Assembly: GCA_965546615.1 (NCBI GenBank)
Contig: CBEUVQ010000013.1
Span: forward strand, 1-53,897
Reading direction: 5' to 3'
Source of the DNA: CBEUVQ01 sp965546615
GTDB lineage: Bacteria; Bacillota; Desulfotomaculia; Desulfotomaculales; Desulfohalotomaculaceae
Length of the DNA stretch: 53,897 nt
Of this stretch, positions 42,525-51,647 are shown in pieces; position 1 is the stretch's first letter; each line of letters starts with the position of its first letter. A program made the translations under genes and the position numbers. The notes beneath the pieces were generated by a model, which had not been told where the DNA came from, made no database searches, and worked only from the letters and a program-made list of their open reading frames with translations.

Positions 42525-45500
42525 ATGTTTTACAGACTGATTTGCTTTTTGTTTGCAATTTTGGCATTTTGCGGTTTGGCGCCTCTGCCGGCTGCGGCAG
42601 AGACGATTACTGTTGAAAATGCGGTATATTCAACAGTTGACTATTATAAAAATAATAAACCGCAGCTGAGTCACTGGGAAGAAATTGTTGCTTTAGAAGA
42701 AGCATGTAAGGCTTTAGGAAAAGCAGATAAGCTTGATGAATTTGATGTCAGCGGTTGGGAACCTACATTTGATAATAACAGCCAAGCAACTGACTATGCC
42801 GGGGCAATATTAGGGAAGCATGCCATCGGTGAGGATACCGATGAGTTGGCGGAAACACTGATTGGTATGCAGCAGGATGACGGCGGTTTTGGAGGAACAA
42901 TTAATAACACCATCTACGCGATGATGGCGTTAGATAAAATAGGTGCTAATTATGGTAAAACCGCTGCAATTACTTACCTTATCAGTCAGAAGAAAGCTGA
43001 CGGCGGCTTTGCTCTTTCCGGTTCTTCCGGTGATCCCGACCTTACCGGCATGGCATTAGTTGTCTTAAGCAATCACCGTGACATTGACGGGGTAAACAAG
43101 GCCATTGAAGAGGCAATTGGTTTTTTAAGAGAAAAGCAGCTTGACAGCGGAGGATTTGGTTCAGGCGGTGATGAATATGCCGAGAGTACCGCTGCCGTTA
43201 TTCGGGGACTGCTTGCCTGCGGGAAAGATATCGTTGAAGATATTGATGATTGGATAAAAGCTGAAAACAGCGTTGTCAAAGCGTTATTTCGTTTTCGACT
43301 TGACGACGGTTCTTTTAGCCACCGGCTGAACGGTTCAAGTGACGAGACAGCTACCCGGCAGGCCTTACTTGCTTTGGCGGCATTGGTTGATAAAGGGCAC
43401 GGAGATATTCCAGTGGAGATCGATGCGGTAAAAGTCCGGGTAGAATGTTATGAAAAGACTTTGCAAAGCGGCACCGTTACAACAAACGGAACGGCGCTGG
43501 ATGCGCTTAAAGCATTGGTCGGGGAAGAGGAAGTTGTAGAAAACGGTGGATTTGTTACCGCTATTCTCGATGAATCTCCCAAAGAAACAAAAAACCCCGA
43601 TATCAGTACTTCTTGGAAATACTACGTTATTCGTGACGGTGCGGTTGACAGCGGTGCTTTTTCATCAGGACCGGGCAGCTACAGTGTTGAAGATGGCGAC
43701 GAAGTGGTGTTTTATATCGGCGCCTATGATAATACAACTTCTGCAGATAAAACTTACCGGCCGGTGGTTGAAGTCAGCCCACTGCAGCCTGCGGTTGGCC
43801 AATCGGTAACTGTGTCGGTATATGGAGAATATTTTGACTTTGACATAAAGGATTTTAAAGAAGTAGCGGTAGACGGCGTTACAGTAGATTTTGACGGCAG
43901 GCAGTATATTACCGAAGACGGTCAGGTGACGATACCGTTAACTGAAGCCGGAACCTTTACTTATCAGGTTTATAAGCAGCATGCAGACGGCTATCCCGAA
44001 CTGGTGAGAAGTGATTTCCAGCTGGTTGTCAAGCCGCTGGACAGCGATGCGGTAAAAGTCCGGGTAGTGGGCAATGAAAGCATATTGAAAAGCGGCACCG
44101 TTACTGTAACCGGAACGGCGCTGGATGCGCTTAAAGCATTGGTCGGGGAAGAGGAAGTTGTAGAAAACGGTGGATTTGTTACCGCTATTCTCGATGAATC
44201 TCCCAAAGAAACAAAAAACCCCGATATCAGCATTTATTGGATGTACTACGTTGTCCGTGACGGTGCGGTTGATCCCATATCTTTATCATTAGGATCGGGC
44301 GACTACAATGTTGAAGCAGGCGACGAAGTAGTGTTTTATATCTGTGCCTTTGGTAAGACTTACCTGCCGGTAGTTGAAGTCAGCCCGCCGCAGCCTGCGG
44401 TTGGCCAATCTGTAACTGTGTCGGTATATGGAGAATATTATGACTTTGACATAAAGGATTTTAAAGAAGTACCTGTAGACGGCGTTACAGTAGATTTTGA
44501 CGGCCGGCAGTATACTACCGAAAACGGTCAGGTTACTATACCGTTAACTGAAGCCGGCACCTTTACTTATCAGGTTTATAAGCAGCATGCAGACGGCTAT
44601 CCCGAACTGGTGAGAAGTGATTTCCAGCTGGTTGTCAAGCCGCAGCAGGGCGGCGGTGTAATTGATAATGATACGGTAACCGTCAGTGTAAAAGTGCTCG
44701 GCAAAGAGCGGAATGTTATTTATACCGGTGATGTTGAGCTGGCAGCGGATGAAGCGGATGCCTTTCATGCTTTGGCTGCTACCGGGCTTTCATATAGAGC
44801 CAAGTGGGATAACGCATATGTCTACGAAATTGACGGAATAAAAGAAGATCTTTCCGGAACTGCCGGTTGGAAGTACAAAGTTAACGGTTATATTCCCGGT
44901 ATTTCGGCCAAAGATTACAAGCTGAGCAGCGGCGACGATGTTGTATGGTTTTGGGCGGTTGACGCTTTTGACACCGGGGAAGGAGATATAACGCCTGCGC
45001 TTGAAGATCCGGAGCTTCCTGTGCTGAGTGATGAGCGTGCTGCAGATGTTGAGCGGTCCAGAGAAGCGGCAGAAAAAGAACTGAAGAAGATGGCAGAAAA
45101 AGCAATGACGCTGCCGGATGATGAGTTATATAACACAGTAGAGATTATTAACGTTAAACCGACAGTGATTGCAGGTGACAGCACCATGCAGCCGGAAGAA
45201 ATAGAGCAGTGGAAAAAGATATTGCAGCAAAATACAGTGGATGTAAAACAAGAGGTTGCGGTTGGAGAAGCGGCAGTGCTTGGCGATGCTGCCGAAGAAG
45301 TGGAATTATCTATACCGGCAGACGCTTTAACAAAAGCTGCTGCCATCAGCATCAAAGAAGACAGTTTTACCGGCGTTACACCTTCTACCCATCGTTTGGT
45401 CACTCCGGTGTATCGCTGTACACCCGACGGTTTAATATTTGCCAAGCCGGTTACATTGAAAATTAAGCTGGTGGAAGACGTTTCGCCGGAAAACCTGGTG

Positions 45501-46181
45501 TTAGCTTGGTATAATACCAATACGAAAAGCTGGGTGCCGGTGCCGACGGTAGTTAATACTTCTGCCGGCGAAGTAAGCGGATTAATCAACCACTTCACTG
45601 ATTTTGCCGTGCTGGAACGAACAGCAGAACCTGCACAGTTTACCGATGTTCATAATGCGGAATATCAGTGGGCGGAAAAGCCGATTCAATATTTGGCATT
45701 AAAGGGGATTGTTGCCGGCGTAGGAGACGGTAAGTTTGCTCCCGACCGCCAGGTGACAAGAGCGGAATTTGTAACGATGATGGTAAAGGCTTTGGAATTG
45801 AGTGACGCTGCGGAAGAGCTGCAGTTTTCAGATGTGGATGAAGACTTCTGGGGTGTTAATGAAATTAAAGCGGCAGTAAAAGCAGGGCTGATCAAGGGTT
45901 ACGATGACGGTACTTTTCGCCCCAATGCTCCTGTTACCAGGGAACAAACGGCAGCCTTTTTAACCAGAGCGGTGCAACTTAATGCTGCCGACAGTGAGCC
46001 TTTGCTTAAAGACGGTGAAGAAATATCACTTTGGGCGAGAAAAGCAGTTTCCGCTGCCGTCGCCAATCAATTGATTGACGCATATGAGGACGGCAGTTTT
46101 TGCCCGCAGAAGCCGGCAACCAGAGCGGAAACAGCGGTGTCTGTGTATCGTCTGCTTAAGCTCAATACTTTAACTGATTAA
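42525..46181 (+). CDS. SLH-anchored alpha/alpha-barrel + triple DUF4430 protein, putative surface corrinoid-binding protein
   Basis: Encodes 1218 residues. Order: signal peptide (1-25, cut after AAA); alpha/alpha barrel of prenyltransferase/squalene-oxidase-like repeats (about 30-298; QQDDGGFGG, DGGFALS, DSGGFGSGG, DDGSFSHR); DUF4430 copy 1 (300-404), Ig-like module (412-507), DUF4430 copy 2 (508-611), Ig-like module (about 613-706), DUF4430 copy 3 (716-816); a helical segment (833-864); ZU5-like domain (924-1029); three SLH repeats (1037-1218; FAPDRQVTRAEF, FRPNAPVTREQ). DUF4430 is the transcobalamin C-terminal-like domain and the barrel resembles intrinsic-factor N-domains. The first gene under a B12 riboswitch, so corrinoid capture at the cell surface is inferred. 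Confidence 0.85.
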   Translation: MFYRLICFLFAILAFCGLAPLPAAAETITVENAVYSTVDYYKNNKPQLSHWEEIVALEEACKALGKADKLDEFDVSGWEPTFDNNSQATDYAGAILGKHAIGEDTDELAETLIGMQQDDGGFGGTINNTIYAMMALDKIGANYGKTAAITYLISQKKADGGFALSGSSGDPDLTGMALVVLSNHRDIDGVNKAIEEAIGFLREKQLDSGGFGSGGDEYAESTAAVIRGLLACGKDIVEDIDDWIKAENSVVKALFRFRLDDGSFSHRLNGSSDETATRQALLALAALVDKGHGDIPVEIDAVKVRVECYEKTLQSGTVTTNGTALDALKALVGEEEVVENGGFVTAILDESPKETKNPDISTSWKYYVIRDGAVDSGAFSSGPGSYSVEDGDEVVFYIGAYDNTTSADKTYRPVVEVSPLQPAVGQSVTVSVYGEYFDFDIKDFKEVAVDGVTVDFDGRQYITEDGQVTIPLTEAGTFTYQVYKQHADGYPELVRSDFQLVVKPLDSDAVKVRVVGNESILKSGTVTVTGTALDALKALVGEEEVVENGGFVTAILDESPKETKNPDISIYWMYYVVRDGAVDPISLSLGSGDYNVEAGDEVVFYICAFGKTYLPVVEVSPPQPAVGQSVTVSVYGEYYDFDIKDFKEVPVDGVTVDFDGRQYTTENGQVTIPLTEAGTFTYQVYKQHADGYPELVRSDFQLVVKPQQGGGVIDNDTVTVSVKVLGKERNVIYTGDVELAADEADAFHALAATGLSYRAKWDNAYVYEIDGIKEDLSGTAGWKYKVNGYIPGISAKDYKLSSGDDVVWFWAVDAFDTGEGDITPALEDPELPVLSDERAADVERSREAAEKELKKMAEKAMTLPDDELYNTVEIINVKPTVIAGDSTMQPEEIEQWKKILQQNTVDVKQEVAVGEAAVLGDAAEEVELSIPADALTKAAAISIKEDSFTGVTPSTHRLVTPVYRCTPDGLIFAKPVTLKIKLVEDVSPENLVLAWYNTNTKSWVPVPTVVNTSAGEVSGLINHFTDFAVLERTAEPAQFTDVHNAEYQWAEKPIQYLALKGIVAGVGDGKFAPDRQVTRAEFVTMMVKALELSDAAEELQFSDVDEDFWGVNEIKAAVKAGLIKGYDDGTFRPNAPVTREQTAAFLTRAVQLNAADSEPLLKDGEEISLWARKAVSAAVANQLIDAYEDGSFCPQKPATRAETAVSVYRLLKLNTLTD
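43422..44645 (+). repeat. Tandem intragenic duplication (DUF4430 + Ig-like unit)
   Basis: Two copies of a ~200-residue unit, 43422-44045 and 44046-44645. A stretch of 119 bases is identical (43488-43606 and 44112-44230, offset 624), and the Ig-like parts are nearly identical. The second copy is shorter by about eight codons around the linker after DUF4430. Base identity at silent sites points to recent duplication or gene conversion. Confidence 0.93.
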
Positions 46182-46193
46182 CAGGTGATAATA

Positions 46194-47342
46194 ATGAAAC
46201 GATTATTAATTTGGCTGATTGCTTTGTCAATACTTGTCGGCTGCGCTGCTTCACCGGATACATCGAGTGAGCAAATTAATCCGACTGCTGAAACTGCGGA
46301 AGTTGTTTCTACTGCTGACAGAGATACAGCAGGCAGTGAAGCGCCGCCGGAAGATGAGCAAAAAGACGATAACAGCAGCACTGACAAAGATCTGCCGGCT
46401 GCCGAAGAAAAAACAGCGCCTGCTGAAAAAGAAACAGCATCTACTGACCAAACGGCAGCTGTAATGCAAGAACCGGCCGGACCCACAGTAACTCTGTGGG
46501 TTACCGGCGGTTTTGCATCCCAAAAAATTACTGCCAAAGAAGCTGTGCTGAACCCGGGAGATACCGTAATTGATATTTTAAAAGCCAACACCGAGGTAGA
46601 AACCCAATACGGGGGCGGTTTTGTCAGTTCAATAAACGGTTTGGCCACCGGCTACACCGGACCGAACAAAGAGAAGCGCGATTGGTTTTATTACATGAAC
46701 GGTATTATGACTGCGGTGGGGGCGCAAAATTATCTGCCTGTTTCCGGCGATGTAATCTGGTGGGATTATCACGATTGGGGCGGCACTTATTTTACACCGG
46801 CGGTAATTGGCGCCTTTCCTCAACCGTTTGTTAACGGTTATCAAGGGAAAAATCCCGGCACGTTAATATTGGCTGCCAAAGGGTGTGAGCAGAAAGGGGA
46901 GCAGGTGGCAAGCTACCTGCGCCGCATTGGTGTAAAGAGTGTCGAGGTAAAACCGTATGATGAAAGTCTGCTGGCAGCGGACGATAAAATAACCGTTGTT
47001 ATCGGTCTGTGGAGTGATTTCAGCGAGGATGCTTACTGGCAGGGCTTGCAGAGTCAGCGCCAAAAAACCGGGCTGTTTGCAAAATTTACACCGCAGTATT
47101 TTGCTGCGCTGAATGTTCAAGGAGAAGAAGTGCAGCGTTATCAGCAGCATGTGGGTGCTGTCGCTGCCACCGGCAGCGGTATGGGTGATGTTACACCTGT
47201 ATGGCTGATTACCGGCTTGGACCAAGCGGGGCTGGCTGATGCGGTAAATGTGCTTACTGATCACCCGGAAAAAATTAAACAGCAATTTGGTGTTTTGATT
47301 GCCGACGGTGACGTTGTGCCGCTGCCAATCAAACAAAATTAG
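46194..47342 (+). CDS. DUF4430 lipoprotein, putative corrinoid-binding component
   Basis: Encodes 382 residues. A lipoprotein signal has lipobox LVGC (Cys at about 18); then comes a Glu/Lys/Ala/Ser-rich linker (to about 98). A DUF4430 domain (about 102-204) includes VLNPGDTVIDILKANTEV, YGGGFVSSINGL and RDWFYYMNGI with DVIWWDYHDWG. The C-terminal ~170 residues form an alpha/beta domain that I do not recognise (GTLILAAKGCEQKGEQVASY). ATG 46194 follows AGGTGAT; GTG 46185 lies within it. Twelve bases after the SLH gene stop. Membrane-anchored and thus a possible relay from the surface protein to the ECF transporter. Confidence 0.82.
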   Translation: MKRLLIWLIALSILVGCAASPDTSSEQINPTAETAEVVSTADRDTAGSEAPPEDEQKDDNSSTDKDLPAAEEKTAPAEKETASTDQTAAVMQEPAGPTVTLWVTGGFASQKITAKEAVLNPGDTVIDILKANTEVETQYGGGFVSSINGLATGYTGPNKEKRDWFYYMNGIMTAVGAQNYLPVSGDVIWWDYHDWGGTYFTPAVIGAFPQPFVNGYQGKNPGTLILAAKGCEQKGEQVASYLRRIGVKSVEVKPYDESLLAADDKITVVIGLWSDFSEDAYWQGLQSQRQKTGLFAKFTPQYFAALNVQGEEVQRYQQHVGAVAATGSGMGDVTPVWLITGLDQAGLADAVNVLTDHPEKIKQQFGVLIADGDVVPLPIKQN

Positions 47343-47353
47343 AGGTTTTTAAA

Positions 47354-48274
47354 GTGAATTATTATCAGGATAAAAAGATATTTTTGCAAACCCTTCATCC
47401 GTCAGCGGTGATTGCCTATACAGCAGCGGTTTTCTTTTTGGCGCTTACATTTAATCATCCGCTTTTTTTATTGATGCAGTACCTGTTGTTATGCATTATA
47501 GTTAAGACGGTGGATGCTTTTCAGGCCTATAAAAAAATTCTGCTGTTTTCTATAGTAATGCTGCTGATGATTGTGTCTTTTAATATGATTTTTAACCGTT
47601 TGGGCAGCACGGTACTGTTTAGCGGGCCGGTGCTGCCTGTTATCGGGCAGCCGATTTTTACTTTGGAAGCAATGGTGTATGGCCTGACAATGAGCGTTCG
47701 CTTGTTGGTGTTCATCACCGTTTTCTTTTTGTATAATCAAATCATCAATCCGGACAGAGCGTTGTCTTTTTTTGCCAAGTTTGCTCCCCGGTCGGCAATG
47801 CTGTTAACGCTGACGACCAGGTTGATTCCTTATTTAAGTGTGCAGCTGAGAAATATAAAAGAAGTACAGCAAACCCGGGGAATTGACTTTAATTCCGGCG
47901 GATTTGTTTCCGGCATCAAAAATTATTATCCCCTTTTAAAGGTGCTGCTTCTTTCTTCACTGGATAACGCTTTTAATATTGCGGAAGCCATTCAAAGCCG
48001 CGGCTACGGCAGCGGGCCGCGCAGCTGTTACACCAGAGAAAACTTACAGGCAAGAGATGCTGTTATTTTGGCTGCAAGCGGCGGTGCGGTATTTGTAGGT
48101 ATAGTAATGCTGGCTGTGGGTTGGGCGCAGTTCCAATTTTACCCGCAGTTTGGAAGGTTATTTGCATCTCCGCTGCAGCCGGTTTTTATGCTGGCGGTTA
48201 ACCTTTTACTGCTGACGCCGGTAATTTTAAGTTGGGGGTGGCGGCATTGGCGTTATTTAAAGTGGAGAATTTAA
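47354..48274 (+). CDS. ecfT: ECF transporter transmembrane T component
   Basis: Encodes 306 residues of the CbiQ/EcfT family with about six helices and the two coupling-helix Ala/Ser-Arg-Gly motifs EVQQTRGIDF and EAIQSRGYGSG that contact the ATPases. GTG start behind AGAGG. It overlaps the ATPase gene by about 28 bases. As a dedicated copy in a B12-controlled operon, it probably serves only this transporter. Confidence 0.9.
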   Translation: MNYYQDKKIFLQTLHPSAVIAYTAAVFFLALTFNHPLFLLMQYLLLCIIVKTVDAFQAYKKILLFSIVMLLMIVSFNMIFNRLGSTVLFSGPVLPVIGQPIFTLEAMVYGLTMSVRLLVFITVFFLYNQIINPDRALSFFAKFAPRSAMLLTLTTRLIPYLSVQLRNIKEVQQTRGIDFNSGGFVSGIKNYYPLLKVLLLSSLDNAFNIAEAIQSRGYGSGPRSCYTRENLQARDAVILAASGGAVFVGIVMLAVGWAQFQFYPQFGRLFASPLQPVFMLAVNLLLLTPVILSWGWRHWRYLKWRI

Positions 48275-49902
48275 CTTACTATTATCCCGAAACCGACCAA
48301 CCTGCACTGCAGGATATTAACTTAAAGATAAATGAAGGCGAATTCATCCTGCTGATGGGAAATTCCGGCTGCGGAAAAAGCACCCTGCTGCGGGCTTTTT
48401 CCGGTTTGCTGACTGATTTTTACGGCGGAACGATTGGCGGATCGGTCAGTTATCGGGGCAAAAACTTAGCACAGTGGCCAAAAGCACAGCTGGCAAAGGA
48501 GGTGGGGTTTGTCTTTCAAGACCCCGAGCAGCAGCTGGTGATGACAAATGTGGAGAGAGAGATTGCTTTTGGTTTGGAAAACATCGGTACGCCTCCGCAT
48601 GAGATAAGGCGACGCATTGTGGAAACAATGCAGTTTTTAAATATCTCTTACTTGAGGGGCAGAAGTACACAGCAGATTTCCGGCGGGCAGAAGCAGACGG
48701 TAGTTTTGGCGTCAGTTATCGCTATGCAGCCTAATGTTCTGCTTTTAGATGAACCGACATCGCAGCTGGACCCTGTTGCCGCAGAAGAGTTTTTGCACTG
48801 TATCAAAAAAATCAGCAGTGACTTGGGTATAACGATAATTATCGCTGAACAGCGTTTAGAGCGCTGTCTGCATTTGGCGGATCGGGTGCTGGTTTTGGAA
48901 AAAGGGCGCCTGCTCAGTGATGCCGGCCCGGCGGAAACGGTGAAAACAGAATTAAAAAGAAATGAAAAATTACTGCCGGCAATGATGCGTTTTTTTGCCG
49001 CGGCAGGCTGTGACGACGTTCCGCTTACTGTAGGGGAAGGCAGAAAACGGCTGACTGACCTGCGCTTTATTAAAAAAACAGCTGACTGCACGCCGGTTGA
49101 AAATGCCGGGAGAAGGAATGAAGCTAAACTGCTGGAGCTGAAAAATGTAAATTACACTTACCCTCAAAGCAGTGCGCCGGCGGTAAAAAATGTCAGTTTA
49201 AACGTGGCACCGGGGGAATTTGCAGCGGTAGTGGGAGAAAACGGCAGCGGCAAAAGTACTCTGCTGAAAACTATTTGTGGGCTGCTGCGGCCGCAAAGAG
49301 GTAGGATAAACGCTGGCGGGAGAGATGCAGGTAAAATAAGTACAGCTGAACTTGCCCGCACTGTCGGTTACTTATCCCAAAATCCCAATGACTATTTATT
49401 TCATGATACTGTTTATGACGAAGCTGCTTTTAGCTTAAAGGTTCGAGGGTTGCCGGCGGCAGAAAGAGTTGAGGAAATCCTGCGCAAATTGAATCTGGAT
49501 TCTGTTCGGCATGTTAACCCCAGGGATTTAAGCGGCGGTGAGCGCCAGCGGGTGGCGTTGGCAGCGGTACTGGTGTTGAAGCCGCAGCTGCTGCTGCTGG
49601 ATGAACCTACCCGTGGTTTGGACGCCGCCTTAAAGCAGCAGCTGGGCACAATGTTTAAAGACTTAACTAAGCAAGGGGCGGCAGTAATCATGGTATCGCA
49701 TGATATTGAGTTTATTGCGGAACATGCTGACAGAATAATTATTATGTCAGAAGGTGAAATTGTGGCGGACGGCGAAAGAAAACAAATCATGAACCGAGCA
49801 ATATATTACGCTCCGCAGATTAACAAGTTGTTTCGAGGGCTGTTTGACGGGATTATTACTTTTAACGATGCTGCTGCACTGCTGAGCGGTGTTGAAAAAT
49901 GA
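48247..49902 (+). CDS. ecfA: ECF transporter fused ATPase (EcfA-EcfA')
   Basis: Encodes about 551 residues with two complete ABC domains joined in one chain. First: Walker A GNSGCGKST, Q-loop VFQDPEQQLVMTN, signature ISGGQKQ, Walker B VLLLDEPTSQLD. Second: GENGSGKST, YLSQNPNDYLF, LSGGERQRV, LLLLDEPTRGLD. The Q-loop with adjacent acidic/Gln residues is typical of EcfA proteins. TTG 48247 fits GGGGGTGG; upstream TTG 48232 and GTG 48238 are alternatives. The stop overlaps the next ATG (ATGA). Confidence 0.93.
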   Translation: MALFKVENLTYYYPETDQPALQDINLKINEGEFILLMGNSGCGKSTLLRAFSGLLTDFYGGTIGGSVSYRGKNLAQWPKAQLAKEVGFVFQDPEQQLVMTNVEREIAFGLENIGTPPHEIRRRIVETMQFLNISYLRGRSTQQISGGQKQTVVLASVIAMQPNVLLLDEPTSQLDPVAAEEFLHCIKKISSDLGITIIIAEQRLERCLHLADRVLVLEKGRLLSDAGPAETVKTELKRNEKLLPAMMRFFAAAGCDDVPLTVGEGRKRLTDLRFIKKTADCTPVENAGRRNEAKLLELKNVNYTYPQSSAPAVKNVSLNVAPGEFAAVVGENGSGKSTLLKTICGLLRPQRGRINAGGRDAGKISTAELARTVGYLSQNPNDYLFHDTVYDEAAFSLKVRGLPAAERVEEILRKLNLDSVRHVNPRDLSGGERQRVALAAVLVLKPQLLLLDEPTRGLDAALKQQLGTMFKDLTKQGAAVIMVSHDIEFIAEHADRIIIMSEGEIVADGERKQIMNRAIYYAPQINKLFRGLFDGIITFNDAAALLSGVEK

Positions 49903-50573
49903 CGGAGCATAATTGGCAGTTTTTTTCGCTTGCATTGGCACTGCTCGCTTTGGCCGGCTTTTACCTGCGCTTGGAGCAGAAAAAACCTGCTGCCAAAGAA
50001 CTGGCTCTTATAGCCACTTTAGCTTCTTTAGCGGCTTTGGGGCGGGTGCCGTTTGCCGCAATACCGAATGTGCAGCCAACTACCTTTTTAGTATTGATTT
50101 CCGGGTATGTATTCGGCCCTGCTGCCGGATTTGCAGTCGGCACATTGGCTGCCTTAGCATCAGATTTTTTCTTAGGTATTGGGCCTTGGACACCGTGGCA
50201 GATGATTGCTTGGGGTGCTGCCGGGTTAACGGCAGGATTGTGGAGATTGGTACAGGCGAAACCGCACCGTATTACTTTAACGCTTTTTGCCGCTGTATGG
50301 GGCTACCTCTACGGCGCCATTATGAACATTTGGCATTGGCTGGCGTTTATTTATCCGTTAACGGCTGAGACTTTTTTGGCCACCTTTGCCGCTGCATTGT
50401 GGTTTGATACGCTTCATGCCGTTGGCAACGGAGCATTTATGTGGTTTATGGGTTTGGATTTTATTAAAATTCTTTCGCGCTATAAAAAAAGGTTAATTGT
50501 AAAAAACATCAATATACATAGAGAAAAGGAGGTTGGTTATGTTAAAAAGAACACTGAGAACAGCAATAATTAG
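49899..50573 (+). CDS. ECF transporter substrate-specific S component, CbrT-like (cobalamin)
   Basis: Encodes 224 residues with about six helices. The core IPNVQPTTFLVLISGYVFGP and AALASDFFLGIGPWTPWQM matches the S-component group predicted or shown to bind cobalamin (CbrT-like). The first helix is an addition upstream of the usual start of the fold (AKELALIATLASLAALGR). The last ~20 residues overlap the ribosome site and start of the next gene and are probably not structured. The cobalamin riboswitch upstream strongly supports B12 as substrate. Confidence 0.85.
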   Translation: MTEHNWQFFSLALALLALAGFYLRLEQKKPAAKELALIATLASLAALGRVPFAAIPNVQPTTFLVLISGYVFGPAAGFAVGTLAALASDFFLGIGPWTPWQMIAWGAAGLTAGLWRLVQAKPHRITLTLFAAVWGYLYGAIMNIWHWLAFIYPLTAETFLATFAAALWFDTLHAVGNGAFMWFMGLDFIKILSRYKKRLIVKNINIHREKEVGYVKKNTENSNN

Positions 50574-51540
50574 CTTTATTGTCTTAATGCTGGGGGTAAA
50601 TGCCGCTTTAGCTAACGCAGAAACCCTTAAGGTCAAAGCGAACTCTGCTGCTGAGGGAGCGGTTAAATATCTGCAGCAGCAGACACAGAATGCCGACTAC
50701 CAAGGCGTATTAGAGTGGGCGATGTTGGGTTTGGCTGCGGCTGATCAGGATATCAGTGCTTTAAGTAAAAAGCGGGAATTACAAATCAGCAAAGGTGAGA
50801 TGCTGTCACCGCTGAAAAACACAGATTACCAGCGCAGCATTATCGGTGCGCTGGCTGCCGGCAAGGATGCCAATAACTACGGGGGCCAAAAACTGTTAGA
50901 TATTGTTAAATCCTCCCAACTGCCGTCCGGTAAATTTGCCGACACTGCAGCCGGAACGGGAGAAGAATTATTGAATGCACATATTTGGGCAATTATTTCG
51001 CTTTACGCTGCCGGTGAAGAGATACCCAATGCCGATAAGGCACTGCAGTGGCTGGCAGCTCATCAGAATCCGGACGGCGGCTTTGGTATTGATACTACGG
51101 CAGATTCTGACATAGACATGACTGCAATGGCAATTATGGCGATGAAATGCCTGGGCAAAGATGCTGATTACCCGCCCATAGCCAAAGCCCTTACATACTT
51201 AAAGAGCAAGCAGAACAACGACGGCAGCTTTGGTTTATGGGGTGTGCCGTCTACCGAATCCTCCGCCCAAGTGGTGCAGGCGTTGATTATGCTGGGTATC
51301 GATCCTGCAGGTGAAGAATGGACAAAGGGTGGGGGCAATCCGGTAACCGGTATACTTAAGTTTCATATGAATGACGGCTCTTTTTCCCACGGACCGGAGA
51401 TGATGCCAAACAGTATTGCCACAGCCCAAGCGCTGACAGCATTAAATGATTATATCAGTGGGCAGTCTGTCTATGAAAGACTTCGTTTGGCCCAGCAAGA
51501 AAAGAACACTACAATTGGCGGGAAAAAAGAAGAAAATTAA
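50539..51540 (+). CDS. Secreted alpha/alpha-barrel (prenyltransferase/squalene-oxidase repeat) protein, putative soluble corrinoid-binding protein
   Basis: Encodes 333 residues. Signal peptide 1-27 (cut after ANA), then a barrel of helical repeats with HQNPDGGFG, QNNDGSFGLWG and MNDGSFSHG, closest in style to the N-domain of the SLH protein at the start of the operon. There is no SLH, LPXTG, lipobox or transmembrane anchor, and no DUF4430. It could be released, or could partner the DUF4430 lipoprotein the way the two domains of transcobalamin sandwich B12. ATG 50539 is 6 bases after AAGGAGG; it overlaps the S-component end. Confidence 0.8.
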   Translation: MLKRTLRTAIISFIVLMLGVNAALANAETLKVKANSAAEGAVKYLQQQTQNADYQGVLEWAMLGLAAADQDISALSKKRELQISKGEMLSPLKNTDYQRSIIGALAAGKDANNYGGQKLLDIVKSSQLPSGKFADTAAGTGEELLNAHIWAIISLYAAGEEIPNADKALQWLAAHQNPDGGFGIDTTADSDIDMTAMAIMAMKCLGKDADYPPIAKALTYLKSKQNNDGSFGLWGVPSTESSAQVVQALIMLGIDPAGEEWTKGGGNPVTGILKFHMNDGSFSHGPEMMPNSIATAQALTALNDYISGQSVYERLRLAQQEKNTTIGGKKEEN

Positions 51541-51647
51541 AAATATTGAGCTAAAAGATTTTAAATTAGCAGGAGAATTTTTTTAAAAGTAGAATTTAAA
51601 AATGTAAAATTTAAAGGATATGGTAATTTTCATAATCCGTACGGATG

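Noticed and set aside
44881..45598. Long reverse-strand ORFs inside the SLH protein gene
   Set aside because: They are low-complexity Ser/Thr-rich shadows of a gene with clear domains on the plus strand and have no ribosome sites.
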